This document shows, piece after piece, positions 17,055 through 25,347 of a DNA stretch of 64,000 nt (position 1 is its first letter; every line of letters starts with the position of its first letter). The notes below the pieces were generated by a model. It did no database searches. It was given only the letters and a program-made list of their open reading frames with translations, and was not told where the DNA came from. The translations under genes and the position numbers were made by a program. Source of the DNA: Acidimicrobiales bacterium (lineage in GTDB: Bacteria > Actinomycetota > Acidimicrobiia > Acidimicrobiales > SHLQ01); contig JAHDCX010000009.1 of NCBI GenBank assembly GCA_020629635.1, positions 145,460-209,459 on the forward strand, written 5' to 3'.

Positions 17055-17288
17055 CGGTCTTCCTCCCGCCGCGTGCTTCTTTCACGCTCTCCCATCATTG
17101 CCACACGGTCTGACAACCAGTGGTCAACGCACCATGAACATCGATGAACGCGGTGTAAATCCGTCGTCGATCCAATGACGATCAGATGACGAATTCCTCA
17201 GGGGTATCAATCTCCGGCCGTGATGGGCCCGAAGACCTACGTGATGTGGTTCGAACGGAATCGAACCACCGAGGCGAGGCGAGAGTCC

Positions 17289-17810
17289 ATGGCGAGACCA
17301 TTTCGGCATCAACCGGCGGCCACGACCGACCTCTTGGTCGTCGATGGGCTCGAACGGTGGAGCCATGTCCGTCGCACGATTCTGGCGATGCCGTACCTCG
17401 GTCCCGACCACGTGCTCCGGATCGTCGGCGACGGTCCCCGCCGCCATGCGTTGACCGCACTGGCGCAGTCGATGGGCCTTGCCCACCGGGTGCTCTTCTA
17501 CGGTCGGGTGTCCGACCGTGAGCTCGACGTGCTCCTCACGCAGAGCGACGTGCTGTGCTCGCTTTCTTCGCGAGGCCGGGACCACTTCACCGTCCGACGA
17601 GCAGCAGCGCTTGGTCTCGGAGTCGTCGTGTCGCCCGCTGGCGCATGGACGCTCGACCGGAACGTGCAGGTCTCCCCCGAGGTCGTGACCGCATCGACGG
17701 TGGACGCAGCACTCGCCGCCCGAATCCGCCGTGCAGCGAATCGGGCGGCGAAGACGTCGGTGACCACGCAGCACCAACCCGTTCTCGACGTGTACTCGAG
17801 GGCGGCCTGA
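17289..17810 (+). CDS. Glycosyltransferase family 4-like C-terminal domain protein
   Basis: The 173-residue protein is only the C-terminal half of a GT-B glycosyltransferase. It has LRIVGDGPRRHALTALAQSM, then VLFYGRVSDRELDVLLTQSD and LSSRGRDHFTVRRAAALGLGVV, corresponding to the nucleotide-sugar-binding half of GT4 enzymes, where a Glu in an ExxxxE motif is expected but is not clear here. The acceptor-binding N-terminal domain is missing, so it is either a relic or needs a partner. ATG 17289 has a GAGGCGAGAG upstream; an earlier ATG at 17220 is also in frame. Bases 17055-17288 otherwise show nothing. Confidence 0.55.
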   Translation: MARPFRHQPAATTDLLVVDGLERWSHVRRTILAMPYLGPDHVLRIVGDGPRRHALTALAQSMGLAHRVLFYGRVSDRELDVLLTQSDVLCSLSSRGRDHFTVRRAAALGLGVVVSPAGAWTLDRNVQVSPEVVTASTVDAALAARIRRAANRAAKTSVTTQHQPVLDVYSRAA

Positions 17811-17841
17811 GCCTCTCGACCGCGGCCGCTCTCAGCGGGCG

Positions 17842-19200
17842 TCATCCCCGGTGCCAGAGGTAGCCACGTCCGATCGCCACGATCACGACGAGCGCCGGGA
17901 TGAAGGTGACCGGATTGCCGCCGGTCCACAACTTGAGCGCTGCGGACATGACTGCTGCGGTGCCGATCATCGCCGGCAGCGAGTGTTCCCACGCACGGCG
18001 AGGGGCAAGGAGTGCCGACCGCTCGATCTTCGAGACAACGGCGACGATCGGAGCGAGCACGAGGATCGAAGCGCCGATGATCGGCAGCTTCCAGAGCCAC
18101 CAGGCCGCCGTTCCGACCGCTGCAGTGGGCAAACCGATCGTGGCGTACATCGCTGCGGTCACGATGACCGCAGCGGTCATGTGCCAGAGGTAGACGCTCA
18201 TGGCGACGCTGTTGGCGGCGACGACGGCGGCCCAGGCGGTCTTGTTGGCGGCGAGCCAGCGAGAGACAGCCGGTGCGACGGCAATGGCGGTGAAGCTGTG
18301 GGCGAAGCCGAAGACGAGCAGAGCCAGCGTGGGCGGGTTGGTGGGCGAGTTGGCGAGGTCGGGGTGGTTGACCATCGAGATGGCCCACGGGCCACCCGAG
18401 AGGACGAGGCCGAGCGCCGCAGCCCAGAAGCCGCCAGCGATCACGGCCATCCGGCGACCGGTCGGGAGCAGCCCGTCGCGCCACGCCATACCGGCGACCT
18501 GGAAGATGAGCCAGCCGAGGACCCAGTTGACCTGCGGGAGGATGGGCACGCCGACGATGCGCAGGATCTCGAAGAATCCAAAGGCGGCACCGATCATGGC
18601 GGCGAAGCGAGCTGGGTTCTGGCGGAAGCGGGGCAGGACGAACGGCGCCAGGGCGGTGTCGATCGTGTAGTTGGCAAGGAACCACAGCGGGATCGCTGCG
18701 GCGTGAACACCGGCGAGTGCCAGCGGCAGGACGCCGAGGGGCACCGAGACGACGATCACCGTCAGCCAGACGCCGGCGAGCACAACCGCAGGCGGCATCA
18801 TGCGGCGCAGGCGTGCGGCGATCCAGTCGGCTGACCCGGCGCCGGTGCCGTGTGTGCGCCAGTGCGAGTCGAGCGACATTGCGGAGCTGAAGCCGCCGAC
18901 GACGAAGAACAGTGGCATCACCTGGAGGATCCAGGTGGCCCAGGCGAAGTTCGGTTCGTACGACAGGGCGTTGCCGCCTTCGAGTTCGCCGCCATTGTCG
19001 AGGGCGACCATGGCGATCCAGTGGCCGATGGCGACGCAGAGCATGGCGATGGCGCGGTAGAGGTCGATCGCCCGGTTGCGGTCGGCCTTGGCGCCGGCCG
19101 CCATCTCGGCAAGCGAAGGCGAAGCGCCAGCGCCGATTGCGGGAGAATCAGCAGAGGCGCCAGAAGCGCCGATTGCGGGAGAGTCAGTTGTCGTGCTCAT
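17842..19200 (-). CDS. Acyltransferase 3 family membrane protein
   Basis: Integral membrane O-acyltransferase-like protein of 452 residues with about ten to twelve helices. The family's first helix carries RAIDLYRAIAMLCVAIGHW, with the conserved Arg and the catalytic-type His, followed by PLFFVVGGFSSAMSL. The first 40 residues are a low-complexity Ser/Ala leader with an internal duplication (DSPAIGA twice). Such enzymes acylate sugars, lipids or peptidoglycan. It is convergent with the glycosyltransferase-like gene and divergent from the two-component genes, across a region rich in G/C hairpins and a dispersed repeat. Confidence 0.8.
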   Translation of the reverse strand: MSTTTDSPAIGASGASADSPAIGAGASPSLAEMAAGAKADRNRAIDLYRAIAMLCVAIGHWIAMVALDNGGELEGGNALSYEPNFAWATWILQVMPLFFVVGGFSSAMSLDSHWRTHGTGAGSADWIAARLRRMMPPAVVLAGVWLTVIVVSVPLGVLPLALAGVHAAAIPLWFLANYTIDTALAPFVLPRFRQNPARFAAMIGAAFGFFEILRIVGVPILPQVNWVLGWLIFQVAGMAWRDGLLPTGRRMAVIAGGFWAAALGLVLSGGPWAISMVNHPDLANSPTNPPTLALLVFGFAHSFTAIAVAPAVSRWLAANKTAWAAVVAANSVAMSVYLWHMTAAVIVTAAMYATIGLPTAAVGTAAWWLWKLPIIGASILVLAPIVAVVSKIERSALLAPRRAWEHSLPAMIGTAAVMSAALKLWTGGNPVTFIPALVVIVAIGRGYLWHRG

Positions 19201-19237
19201 GGATTCATGGGACCACGGCGAGGGCCCGTGGGGAGCT

Positions 19238-19281
19238 GGGGGAATCCCCCAAAATCCCCTGGGGGTCCCCGTTTGGGGGGT
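19238..19281. repeat. Cluster of short G/C hairpins in a divergent intergenic region
   Basis: GGGGGAATCCCCC at 19238-19250 is a five-pair stem with a three-base loop, followed by AAAA. Immediately after, CCCC, GGGGG, CCCC and GGGGGG runs alternate to 19280. The region lies between the starts of the acyltransferase and histidine kinase genes and would form several alternative hairpins in either transcript. Confidence 0.6.
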
Positions 19282-19305
19282 TGTGTATTGGAAAGACTTG
19301 ACCCC
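19281..19305. repeat. Dispersed GGGGTCAAGTC-core repeat directly before the kinase start
   Basis: Its reverse complement starts GGGGTCAAGTCTTTCCAAT, the same as the arms of the inverted repeat at 8075-8154. The ATG of the histidine kinase gene follows the final C directly. The repeat therefore supplies the whole leader next to the start, including GGAAAG, the only candidate ribosome-binding sequence. Confidence 0.8.
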
Positions 19306-20391
19306 ATGTCGGAGGCGCCGCTGATCGTTGGGTTGTTGCGGTCGGTGTCGGTTTTTCGGGCGGTGGCGTTGGTGGGGGCACTTGTGGGTGTGGCGTTGTC
19401 GACCGAACATCTCGACCATCCCGGCTGGGCCGGGGTGGCGATCGCGTCGATGGTGGCGGTGACGTTGTCGGTGACGGTGTGGCCGGGACGAGCGGCGTTC
19501 GTTCGGGCGGGGTCGCCGGTGGCGCTCGGGCTGGAGCTCGTGGCCGGAATCGCCGTGCTGGTGGCTGACGGGCTCGTCTACAGCTCGGATCGGGCGCAGT
19601 CCTTGCCGTGGTCATGGCCAGCGGCGGCGATCATCGTGGCCGGGATCGTGTACGGCAAGTGGGCGGGCCTGGCCGCGGCGTTGCTGGTCGGTTCGGCGAG
19701 TTTGGTGAGCGAGTTCGCCCTGCTTGGTCGCGACACGGGCTTCGTTGGGTCGTTGTCGAAGCTCGGTCTCTGGGTGATGGCTGGCGTGATCGCGGGCTAC
19801 GTCACCGAACGCCTCCGACGTGCCGAGGCGGAGATTGGTTCGGCGCGAGCTCGCGAGGAGGTGGCGCGGACCTTGCACGACGGCGTGTTACAGACGCTGG
19901 CGGTGATCCAGCGACGGTCCGATGATCCTGAGCTGTCGGCGTTGGCCCGCGAGCAGGAGCACGATCTTCGGGGGTATCTGGCGGGCACGGATCGCCAACA
20001 GGTGCGGTCGTTGGAGGTGGAGCTGCGGGCGCTGACGGCTCGTCACGCGGTCAACGAGGGCCACGACGTGCGGATCGCGGTGGCCCCGGATCTGCCAAAG
20101 GTGGGGCCGGACCAGGTCGAGGCGATCACGGGTGCGGTGGGCGAAGCGCTCACCAACGTGGTGAAACACGCCGATGCATCCAAGGTGACCATCTACGCCG
20201 AGCCCGATGACGACGCCGACGATCGCGTCGTCGTGTCGGTGAAGGACGACGGCGTCGGGTTCGATCCCGACGAGATGGTGGAGCGGATCGGGCTGAGTCG
20301 CTCGATCCGTGGTCGCATCGAAGAACACGATGGCCGGGTGGATGTTCGGAGTCGTCCGGGGCGGGGCACGGAGGTGCGATTGTGGCTGTGA
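19306..20391 (+). CDS. Sensor histidine kinase (NarL-type partner)
   Basis: The 361-residue membrane kinase has about five or six hydrophobic helices in residues 1-165, a short coiled segment (ERLRRAEAEIGSARAREEV), and a HisKA_3-type phosphoacceptor LHDGVLQTLAVIQ with H191. The ATPase domain has an N box in GEALTNVVKHA, DDGVGFD (G1) and GRGTEVRLWL (G2). The input signal is unknown; the sensor part is intramembrane. It overlaps the response regulator by ten or four bases depending on start. Translation appears to begin directly after a dispersed repeat. Confidence 0.9.
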   Translation: MSEAPLIVGLLRSVSVFRAVALVGALVGVALSTEHLDHPGWAGVAIASMVAVTLSVTVWPGRAAFVRAGSPVALGLELVAGIAVLVADGLVYSSDRAQSLPWSWPAAAIIVAGIVYGKWAGLAAALLVGSASLVSEFALLGRDTGFVGSLSKLGLWVMAGVIAGYVTERLRRAEAEIGSARAREEVARTLHDGVLQTLAVIQRRSDDPELSALAREQEHDLRGYLAGTDRQQVRSLEVELRALTARHAVNEGHDVRIAVAPDLPKVGPDQVEAITGAVGEALTNVVKHADASKVTIYAEPDDDADDRVVVSVKDDGVGFDPDEMVERIGLSRSIRGRIEEHDGRVDVRSRPGRGTEVRLWL

Positions 20392-21002
20392 AAGTGGTGA
20401 TCGCTGATGACCATGCGATTTGGCGTTCGGGCCTGCGGGCCGATCTCGGGGACAACTTCACCGTCGTCGGCGAAGCGGGCGACGCTGCCGAAGCGATCGA
20501 GGTGATCCGTCAGACCGATCCCGATCTGGTGCTCTCGGACCTGCACATGCCCGAGGGCGGCGGGATCGCGTTGGTGAAGGCCGTGAGCGACACCGTTCCG
20601 GTGGTCATGCTCACCGTGTCGGAGGCCGAGTCGGATCTGCTCGACGCCGTTGCGGCCGGAGCGCTTGGCTATCTCACGAAGTCGACGAGCTCTGACGAAC
20701 TGCGCGAGCAACTCTGGAAGGCCTCCAAGGGCGAACCGGTCTTCTCGGCGTCGCTCGCGGCGCTGGTGTTGACCGAGTTTCGGCGCCTCCGCAAGACCGA
20801 CGCCCCGGGTGAGGCGCTGTCGGAGCGCGAGCGCGAGGTCCTCCAGTACGTGGCCCGCGGCCACACCTACAAGGAGATCGGCGAGGAGCTCTTCATCTCA
20901 CCGAAGACGGTGGAGAATCACGTCCGCAACATCTTGAAGAAGCTCCAGCTCAACCGGAAGCAGGAGCTGATCCGCTACGCCCTCGACCACGGCATCGAGT
21001 AG
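20382..21002 (+). CDS. Response regulator, NarL/LuxR family
   Basis: Two-domain transcription factor of 206 residues and the partner of the upstream kinase. The receiver domain has the acidic pair in VVIADDHAIWR, phosphoacceptor D53 in LVLSDLHMP, and Lys in YLTKSTSS. A LuxR-type helix-turn-helix is at about 145-200 (LSEREREVLQYVARGHTYKEI, then SPKTVENHVRNIL). The start is GTG 20382 or GTG 20388; the latter overlaps the kinase stop as GTGA. Targets are unknown. Confidence 0.93.
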   Translation: MAVKVVIADDHAIWRSGLRADLGDNFTVVGEAGDAAEAIEVIRQTDPDLVLSDLHMPEGGGIALVKAVSDTVPVVMLTVSEAESDLLDAVAAGALGYLTKSTSSDELREQLWKASKGEPVFSASLAALVLTEFRRLRKTDAPGEALSEREREVLQYVARGHTYKEIGEELFISPKTVENHVRNILKKLQLNRKQELIRYALDHGIE

Positions 21003-21018
21003 ATCGCAACGGGCACCC

Positions 21019-21786
21019 TCAGTGTGTGGAGGCGGTCAGCCAGGTCGTCCAGGCGTCGTAGGCGTCCGAGGCGAGTCCGGTTCGGTCGTCTCCGTAGAGA
21101 TACAGCCAGACCGACACCGATGTCGTGCCTTCGCCTTGACTCTCCGCCGTGATGAACCCGGTCCCGGCGGCCGGCTGGTCGAGGAGCAGGGTGATCCGAC
21201 GGCCGACGACCTCCGTCACGGTTCCGGACAGGGCGGGCATGTCGCCGTCGAGCGAAATGGCGTCACCTGGCACGGGCACGTGGTCGAGTCCGAGTCGGCC
21301 CAGCAGCCGTGTCCACGCCTCGTCGGGATCGGTGGGCCACATCGCCATGGCGAGTGACGGCGTGGCCTCTTGCCCAGCGAAGTGCTCGAGGTGCAACCGG
21401 AGGTTGGCGAAGAACGTGCGCCAACCGGTGTCCATGGCGTTGTAGAACTCCTCGTTCCAGTCGTCGCCACTGCCGAAACCTGAGTTGACGAGGCGCACGG
21501 TGCACGTGCTGCCAGACGCCGCTTCGACGGTCCATTCGAAGGCGAGTCCGGGCCCATCTTCGGTGCCTTCGAAGCGGACCTTTCGAGGCGGTTCCCACTC
21601 AGCGACCCGGCCGTCGACCTCCATTCCGGGTCCGAACGACGCGCTGGCCGCACCGCCGGCTGCCTCTTCGATCTGGTGGGGCACGTACCACGACGAGATG
21701 CCCGGACCGGTTGCGATGGCGGCCCACACCTCCTCCGGTGTGCCGGGCACTTCGATCTCGATCACGAGTTCGTCACGGTCGGTCAT
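21019..21786 (-). CDS. SRPBCC (AHSA1-like) domain protein
   Basis: The 255-residue protein begins with the START-like hydrophobic-pocket fold: LVIEIEVPGTPEEVWAAIATGPGISSWYVP is the standard AHSA1 N-terminus. A second half from about residue 145 looks like another, weaker SRPBCC or activator segment. Members bind hydrophobic ligands; the exact role is unknown. It overlaps the ArsR-type regulator gene by 14 bases and is surely co-transcribed, an arrangement common for ArsR-SRPBCC pairs in actinobacteria. Confidence 0.85.
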   Translation of the reverse strand: MTDRDELVIEIEVPGTPEEVWAAIATGPGISSWYVPHQIEEAAGGAASASFGPGMEVDGRVAEWEPPRKVRFEGTEDGPGLAFEWTVEAASGSTCTVRLVNSGFGSGDDWNEEFYNAMDTGWRTFFANLRLHLEHFAGQEATPSLAMAMWPTDPDEAWTRLLGRLGLDHVPVPGDAISLDGDMPALSGTVTEVVGRRITLLLDQPAAGTGFITAESQGEGTTSVSVWLYLYGDDRTGLASDAYDAWTTWLTASTH

Positions 21787-22387
21787 GGTTGGGCTCCTCG
21801 GGTTGATCGGGTGGGTTGGGGTGTGCGGCGACGATCAGTCGATGGCGGCGACCATCCGCCGACCGGTCGTCGTGGTGGCGGGCGACGACCTCGGCGACGG
21901 CGGCCGAGAGGTCGGCGGCAAACGCGCTGCGCTGGGCGGGCGATGCGAACGTGATCTCGGTGTCGATCGCGAAGGTTGCGATCGTCTGGTCGGCGGCCTC
22001 GGCGAGGCGACACATGCGGCCGACTTCGCGAATCAGGCGGCCGCCGAGGGCAATCAGAAACTGCGCGGAGAGGTGGTCGACCCGGTCGGGTGATGCGGCA
22101 CTCGGACCAAGCACCGACGGCGAGACCACGTAGGAGCGTGCGCTCGCCCGGACGACACGTTCGGTCAGACCGCGGCGGGGACGTTCTTCGACGAGCGTGA
22201 CGAGACCCAGCTCCTCGAGGGCCCGGAGGTGGTAGTTGGCCTTCTGGCGCGCAATCCCGAGCTCGTTGGCCACCGTCGTCGCCGACCCCGGCTCGGCGAG
22301 TGCCGCGAGGACCTGCCCGCGGATCGGATCGAGGGCCGCGGCGGCGGACTTGGGTTCGTCGAGCACGGCAACATCGAGCACAGGCAC
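21773..22387 (-). CDS. ArsR-type winged-helix transcriptional regulator
   Basis: The 204-residue regulator has an N-terminal winged helix (LDPIRGQVLAALAEPGSATTVANELGI, then RQKANYHLRALEELGLV as the recognition helix) and a longer C-terminal domain of about 110 residues than simple ArsR proteins. No metal-binding Cys cluster is seen, so it probably senses an organic ligand. The start is GTG 22387 or GTG 22381. It is divergent from the P450 operon, and a perfect inverted repeat lies between the two starts, which is a likely binding site. Confidence 0.85.
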   Translation of the reverse strand: MPVLDVAVLDEPKSAAAALDPIRGQVLAALAEPGSATTVANELGIARQKANYHLRALEELGLVTLVEERPRRGLTERVVRASARSYVVSPSVLGPSAASPDRVDHLSAQFLIALGGRLIREVGRMCRLAEAADQTIATFAIDTEITFASPAQRSAFAADLSAAVAEVVARHHDDRSADGRRHRLIVAAHPNPPDQPEEPNHDRP

Positions 22388-22395
22388 AGTCTGTT

Positions 22396-22417
22396 ATTGA
22401 CAACCGATCTTGTCAAT
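22396..22417. promoter_or_regulatory. Inverted repeat operator candidate between ArsR and P450 genes
   Basis: ATTGACAA (22396-22403) and TTGTCAAT (22410-22417) are exact reverse complements around CCGATC. The site is nine bases upstream of the regulator start and 34 bases upstream of the P450 ATG. It is well placed to repress both directions. It is AT-rich compared with its surroundings. Binding by the adjacent regulator is inferred. Confidence 0.7.
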
Positions 22418-22450
22418 TATCGAAGGAAGGTGATCGACTACGCTCGACCC

Positions 22451-23731
22451 ATGCCACAGCCGACGCCACCGGCCACCGACGACGACTGGATCGACAACCC
22501 GATCCTTCCCAAGTTCTGGACCCAGGAACGTGACGTGATCGACACGAAGCTGGCCGGCTTTCGCTCCGCCCCGCCGACCTTCATGCGGGAAGATCGCGTC
22601 GAGAGCATCGGGCTCGATCCCGGCCCCGGCGCCTGGGTGATCACCCAGTACGACCACATCCTCGAGATGTCGAAGACGCCCGACGTCTTCAGCTCGGCGC
22701 GGGGCATCACCGTGCTCGACACACCCCAGGAAGTCCTCGAGTTCTTCAGCTCGATGATCGCCATGGACGACCCCCGCCACGCCCGACTCCGCAAACTCGT
22801 GTCGAAGGGATTCACCCCTCGCATGCTCGCTCGGCTCGAAGCATCGATCACCGACGTCACCCGGGAGATCATCGCCGATGTCGCCGAACGCGGGTCGTGC
22901 GACTTCGTGGTCGACATCGCCGCCAAGCTGCCGCTGATCATCGTCTGCGACCTGATGGGCGTTCCGCGCTCCCAGGTCGATTTCGTGTTCGAGCAGACCA
23001 ACATCATCCTCGGGTCGAGCGACCCCGAATACGCACCGCCCGGCGGCGACCTGATCACGGCGCTCCTCACGGCAGGGGGATCGCTCGCCGAGCTGATGAC
23101 CTCGGTCGCCGAGTCCAAGGTCGGCTCCGACTCCCAGGACGACCTGACCTCGATCCTGGTCAACGCCCAAGTCGACGGCGAGAAGCTCGAGTTCTCCGAG
23201 ATCGCAAGCTTCTTCATCCTTCTTGTGGTCGCCGGCAATGAGACGACCCGCAACTCGATCGCCTGGGGCCTGCAGTACCTGACCGAGAACCCCGACCAGC
23301 GGGCGATCTGGCAGAGCGACGTCGAGGGCGTCACCGCAACCGCGGTCGAAGAGATCGTCCGGCTCGCCAGCCCCGTCACCTACATGCGCCGCACGGCGAC
23401 GCAGGACACACGGTTGGGCGACGTCGACATCGCCGAAGGCGACAAGCTCGCGATGTTCTATCTGGCCGCCAACCGCGACCCCGACCTCTTCGCCGACCCT
23501 CTCGCCTTCAACGTGCGCCGAGACCCCAACCGCCACATCGGCTTCGGTGGTCCTGGCCCCCACTTCTGTCTGGGCGCGCACCTGGCACGCCTCGAGATCG
23601 GGGTCATGTTCCGCGAGCTCTTCGCCGCCCTGCCTGACATCGAAGCCACCAGCGACCCCGACATCCTGCAAGCGAGCTTCATCCACGGCATCAAACACCT
23701 CGATGCCAGCTGGACCCCGACCGCGCCATGA
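22451..23731 (+). CDS. Cytochrome P450
   Basis: Soluble bacterial P450 of 426 residues. The I-helix oxygen motif is AGNETTRN, the K-helix ExxR is in EEIVRLASPV, and the heme loop is FGGPGPHFCLGAHLARLE with Cys373 as thiolate ligand. The sequence type resembles actinobacterial P450s acting on terpenes or steroids; the substrate cannot be assigned. ATG 22451 was chosen; an in-frame GTG at 22430 is possible. It is the first gene of a plus-strand unit with a methyltransferase and an ABC exporter, and its stop overlaps the methyltransferase start by ATGA. Confidence 0.92.
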   Translation: MPQPTPPATDDDWIDNPILPKFWTQERDVIDTKLAGFRSAPPTFMREDRVESIGLDPGPGAWVITQYDHILEMSKTPDVFSSARGITVLDTPQEVLEFFSSMIAMDDPRHARLRKLVSKGFTPRMLARLEASITDVTREIIADVAERGSCDFVVDIAAKLPLIIVCDLMGVPRSQVDFVFEQTNIILGSSDPEYAPPGGDLITALLTAGGSLAELMTSVAESKVGSDSQDDLTSILVNAQVDGEKLEFSEIASFFILLVVAGNETTRNSIAWGLQYLTENPDQRAIWQSDVEGVTATAVEEIVRLASPVTYMRRTATQDTRLGDVDIAEGDKLAMFYLAANRDPDLFADPLAFNVRRDPNRHIGFGGPGPHFCLGAHLARLEIGVMFRELFAALPDIEATSDPDILQASFIHGIKHLDASWTPTAP

Positions 23732-24417
23732 CCGCTCCCGATGCCCTCGTCCTGGCCGAGCACGTCGAGCTCGCCGGCGCTGACGTTCTCGACATCGGCT
23801 GCGGTGCCGGTGCGCTCGTCCGGTGGATCCGCGAACGCGGCGGCAATCCGACCGGCGTCGAGTGCGGCGAGATCATGCGCCAGCGTGCCCTCGACGCCGA
23901 TCCCGAACACCACGACGCCTATGTCGACGCAGTCGGCGAGGACCTGCCGTTCGACGACGACACGTTCGACCTCGTCGTGTTCAAGTACTCGCTGCACCAC
24001 GTGCCCGGCCCGCACATGGTCGACGCGTTGCGAGAAGCCCAACGAGTCGTCCGAACCGGCGGCACGATCTGGATCGCCGAACCGATCGCCGCGGGTCCCG
24101 GCCACGATGTCGACCGACTGGTCGACGACGAAACCGCAGTCCGAGCCGAGGCGCAGGCCGCAATCCAGACCTGGCTTGCCGCCACCACTGGTGCGGTCAG
24201 CGTCGCTGCCGAGTTCGATCACCCACGCCGCGACACCTACGCCGACTTCGGCGAATACGAACAGATGATGGTCGGGATCGACCCCACCCGCCGAGCCGAA
24301 ATGGATCGCCGACGCCCCGAAGTCGAGGCCAGATTCGAACAGAACGCCGAGCGCACCGACTCCGGCGCCTACGCCTTCGACGGAAGCGTGCACGTCATTC
24401 AGGCACACGTCGCCTGA
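23728..24417 (+). CDS. Class I SAM-dependent methyltransferase (type 11)
   Basis: Small-molecule methyltransferase of 229 residues: motif I VLDIGCGAGALVRWI, acidic GVECGE at the end of strand 2, FDLVVFKYSLHHVPG (motif IV and post-motif) and the late LREAQRVVRTGGTIWIAEP. The start overlaps the P450 stop, so both enzymes may act on the same molecule before export by the following ABC transporter; this is inference from gene order only. Confidence 0.85.
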   Translation: MTAPDALVLAEHVELAGADVLDIGCGAGALVRWIRERGGNPTGVECGEIMRQRALDADPEHHDAYVDAVGEDLPFDDDTFDLVVFKYSLHHVPGPHMVDALREAQRVVRTGGTIWIAEPIAAGPGHDVDRLVDDETAVRAEAQAAIQTWLAATTGAVSVAAEFDHPRRDTYADFGEYEQMMVGIDPTRRAEMDRRRPEVEARFEQNAERTDSGAYAFDGSVHVIQAHVA

Positions 24418-24435
24418 GTCAGCCAGAATCACCAC

Positions 24436-25347
24436 ATGCCAGCTGCGATCGACGTTCACGGCCTCACGAAGTCCTACGGCGACCACCACGCGGTCCGCGG
24501 GGTCGACCTCACCGTCGAGGAAGGCGAGATCCTGGCCTTTCTCGGCCCCAACGGGGCCGGCAAGACGACCACCATCGAGATCCTCGAAGGCTTTCGGGAT
24601 CGCACATCGGGAGAGGTGCGGGTGCTGGGAGAGGACCCCGAGACAGCGCCCCTGTCGTGGCGAGAGCGGATCGGCATCGTCCTCCAAGAGTCGGAGCCGG
24701 TCCCCGAGCTGACCGCCGCCGAAGCGGTCCACATGCAGGCGGGCTACTACACCTCGCCACGCGACCCGGCCGCAACGCTCGAACTCGTCGGTCTCGCCCA
24801 CTCGGCCGACCAACGCACTCGCAAGCTCTCCGGCGGGCAGAAGCGGCGTCTCGATCTCGCCCTCGCCCTCGTGGGCAACCCGTCGTTGATCTTCCTCGAC
24901 GAACCGACCACGGGCTTTGATCCGTCGGCGCGCCGCGAGAGCTGGGGGATGATCGACGCCCTGCGAGAACTCGGCAGCACCGTGCTGTTGACCACCCACT
25001 ACATGGACGAAGCTGAGCATCTCGCCGATCGGATCGTGGTCATCGCCGACGGGCTCATCGTCGCCGAAGGCACCGCCGACGAGCTCGCCGCCTCCGTCGA
25101 CGCCGCCACGCGCATCACGTGGGCACCCAGACCCGACGACCCGCGTCCCCCCGAACGGCTCGGGTGGACGTCCGACGGGTCCGGCGGAGCGCTCATCGAA
25201 ACCAACGACGTGCTGCTGACCCTGCACAGCCTGACCAGTTGGGCCACGCAGATGTCGATCGACCTCCCGAAGCTCAACGTCGCCCGTCCGAGCCTCGAGG
25301 ACGTGTACCTCAAACTCACCGGTGCCCCCGAAGGAGGTGACGCATGA
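24436..25347 (+). CDS. ABC-2 type transporter ATP-binding protein
   Basis: Drug/lipid-exporter-type ATPase of 303 residues: Walker A GPNGAGKTTT (about residues 38-47), Q loop VLQESEP, signature LSGGQKRR, Walker B LIFLDEPTTG, and H loop TTHYMDEAEHL. The C-terminal extension of about 90 residues is typical of DrrA-like exporters. It starts 19 bases after the methyltransferase stop and overlaps the permease gene by ATGA. Confidence 0.93.
   Translation: MPAAIDVHGLTKSYGDHHAVRGVDLTVEEGEILAFLGPNGAGKTTTIEILEGFRDRTSGEVRVLGEDPETAPLSWRERIGIVLQESEPVPELTAAEAVHMQAGYYTSPRDPAATLELVGLAHSADQRTRKLSGGQKRRLDLALALVGNPSLIFLDEPTTGFDPSARRESWGMIDALRELGSTVLLTTHYMDEAEHLADRIVVIADGLIVAEGTADELAASVDAATRITWAPRPDDPRPPERLGWTSDGSGGALIETNDVLLTLHSLTSWATQMSIDLPKLNVARPSLEDVYLKLTGAPEGGDA

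Noticed and set aside
23458..25227. Minus-strand open frame opposite P450, methyltransferase and ABC genes
   Set aside because: A shadow of three well-supported plus-strand genes; no family features.
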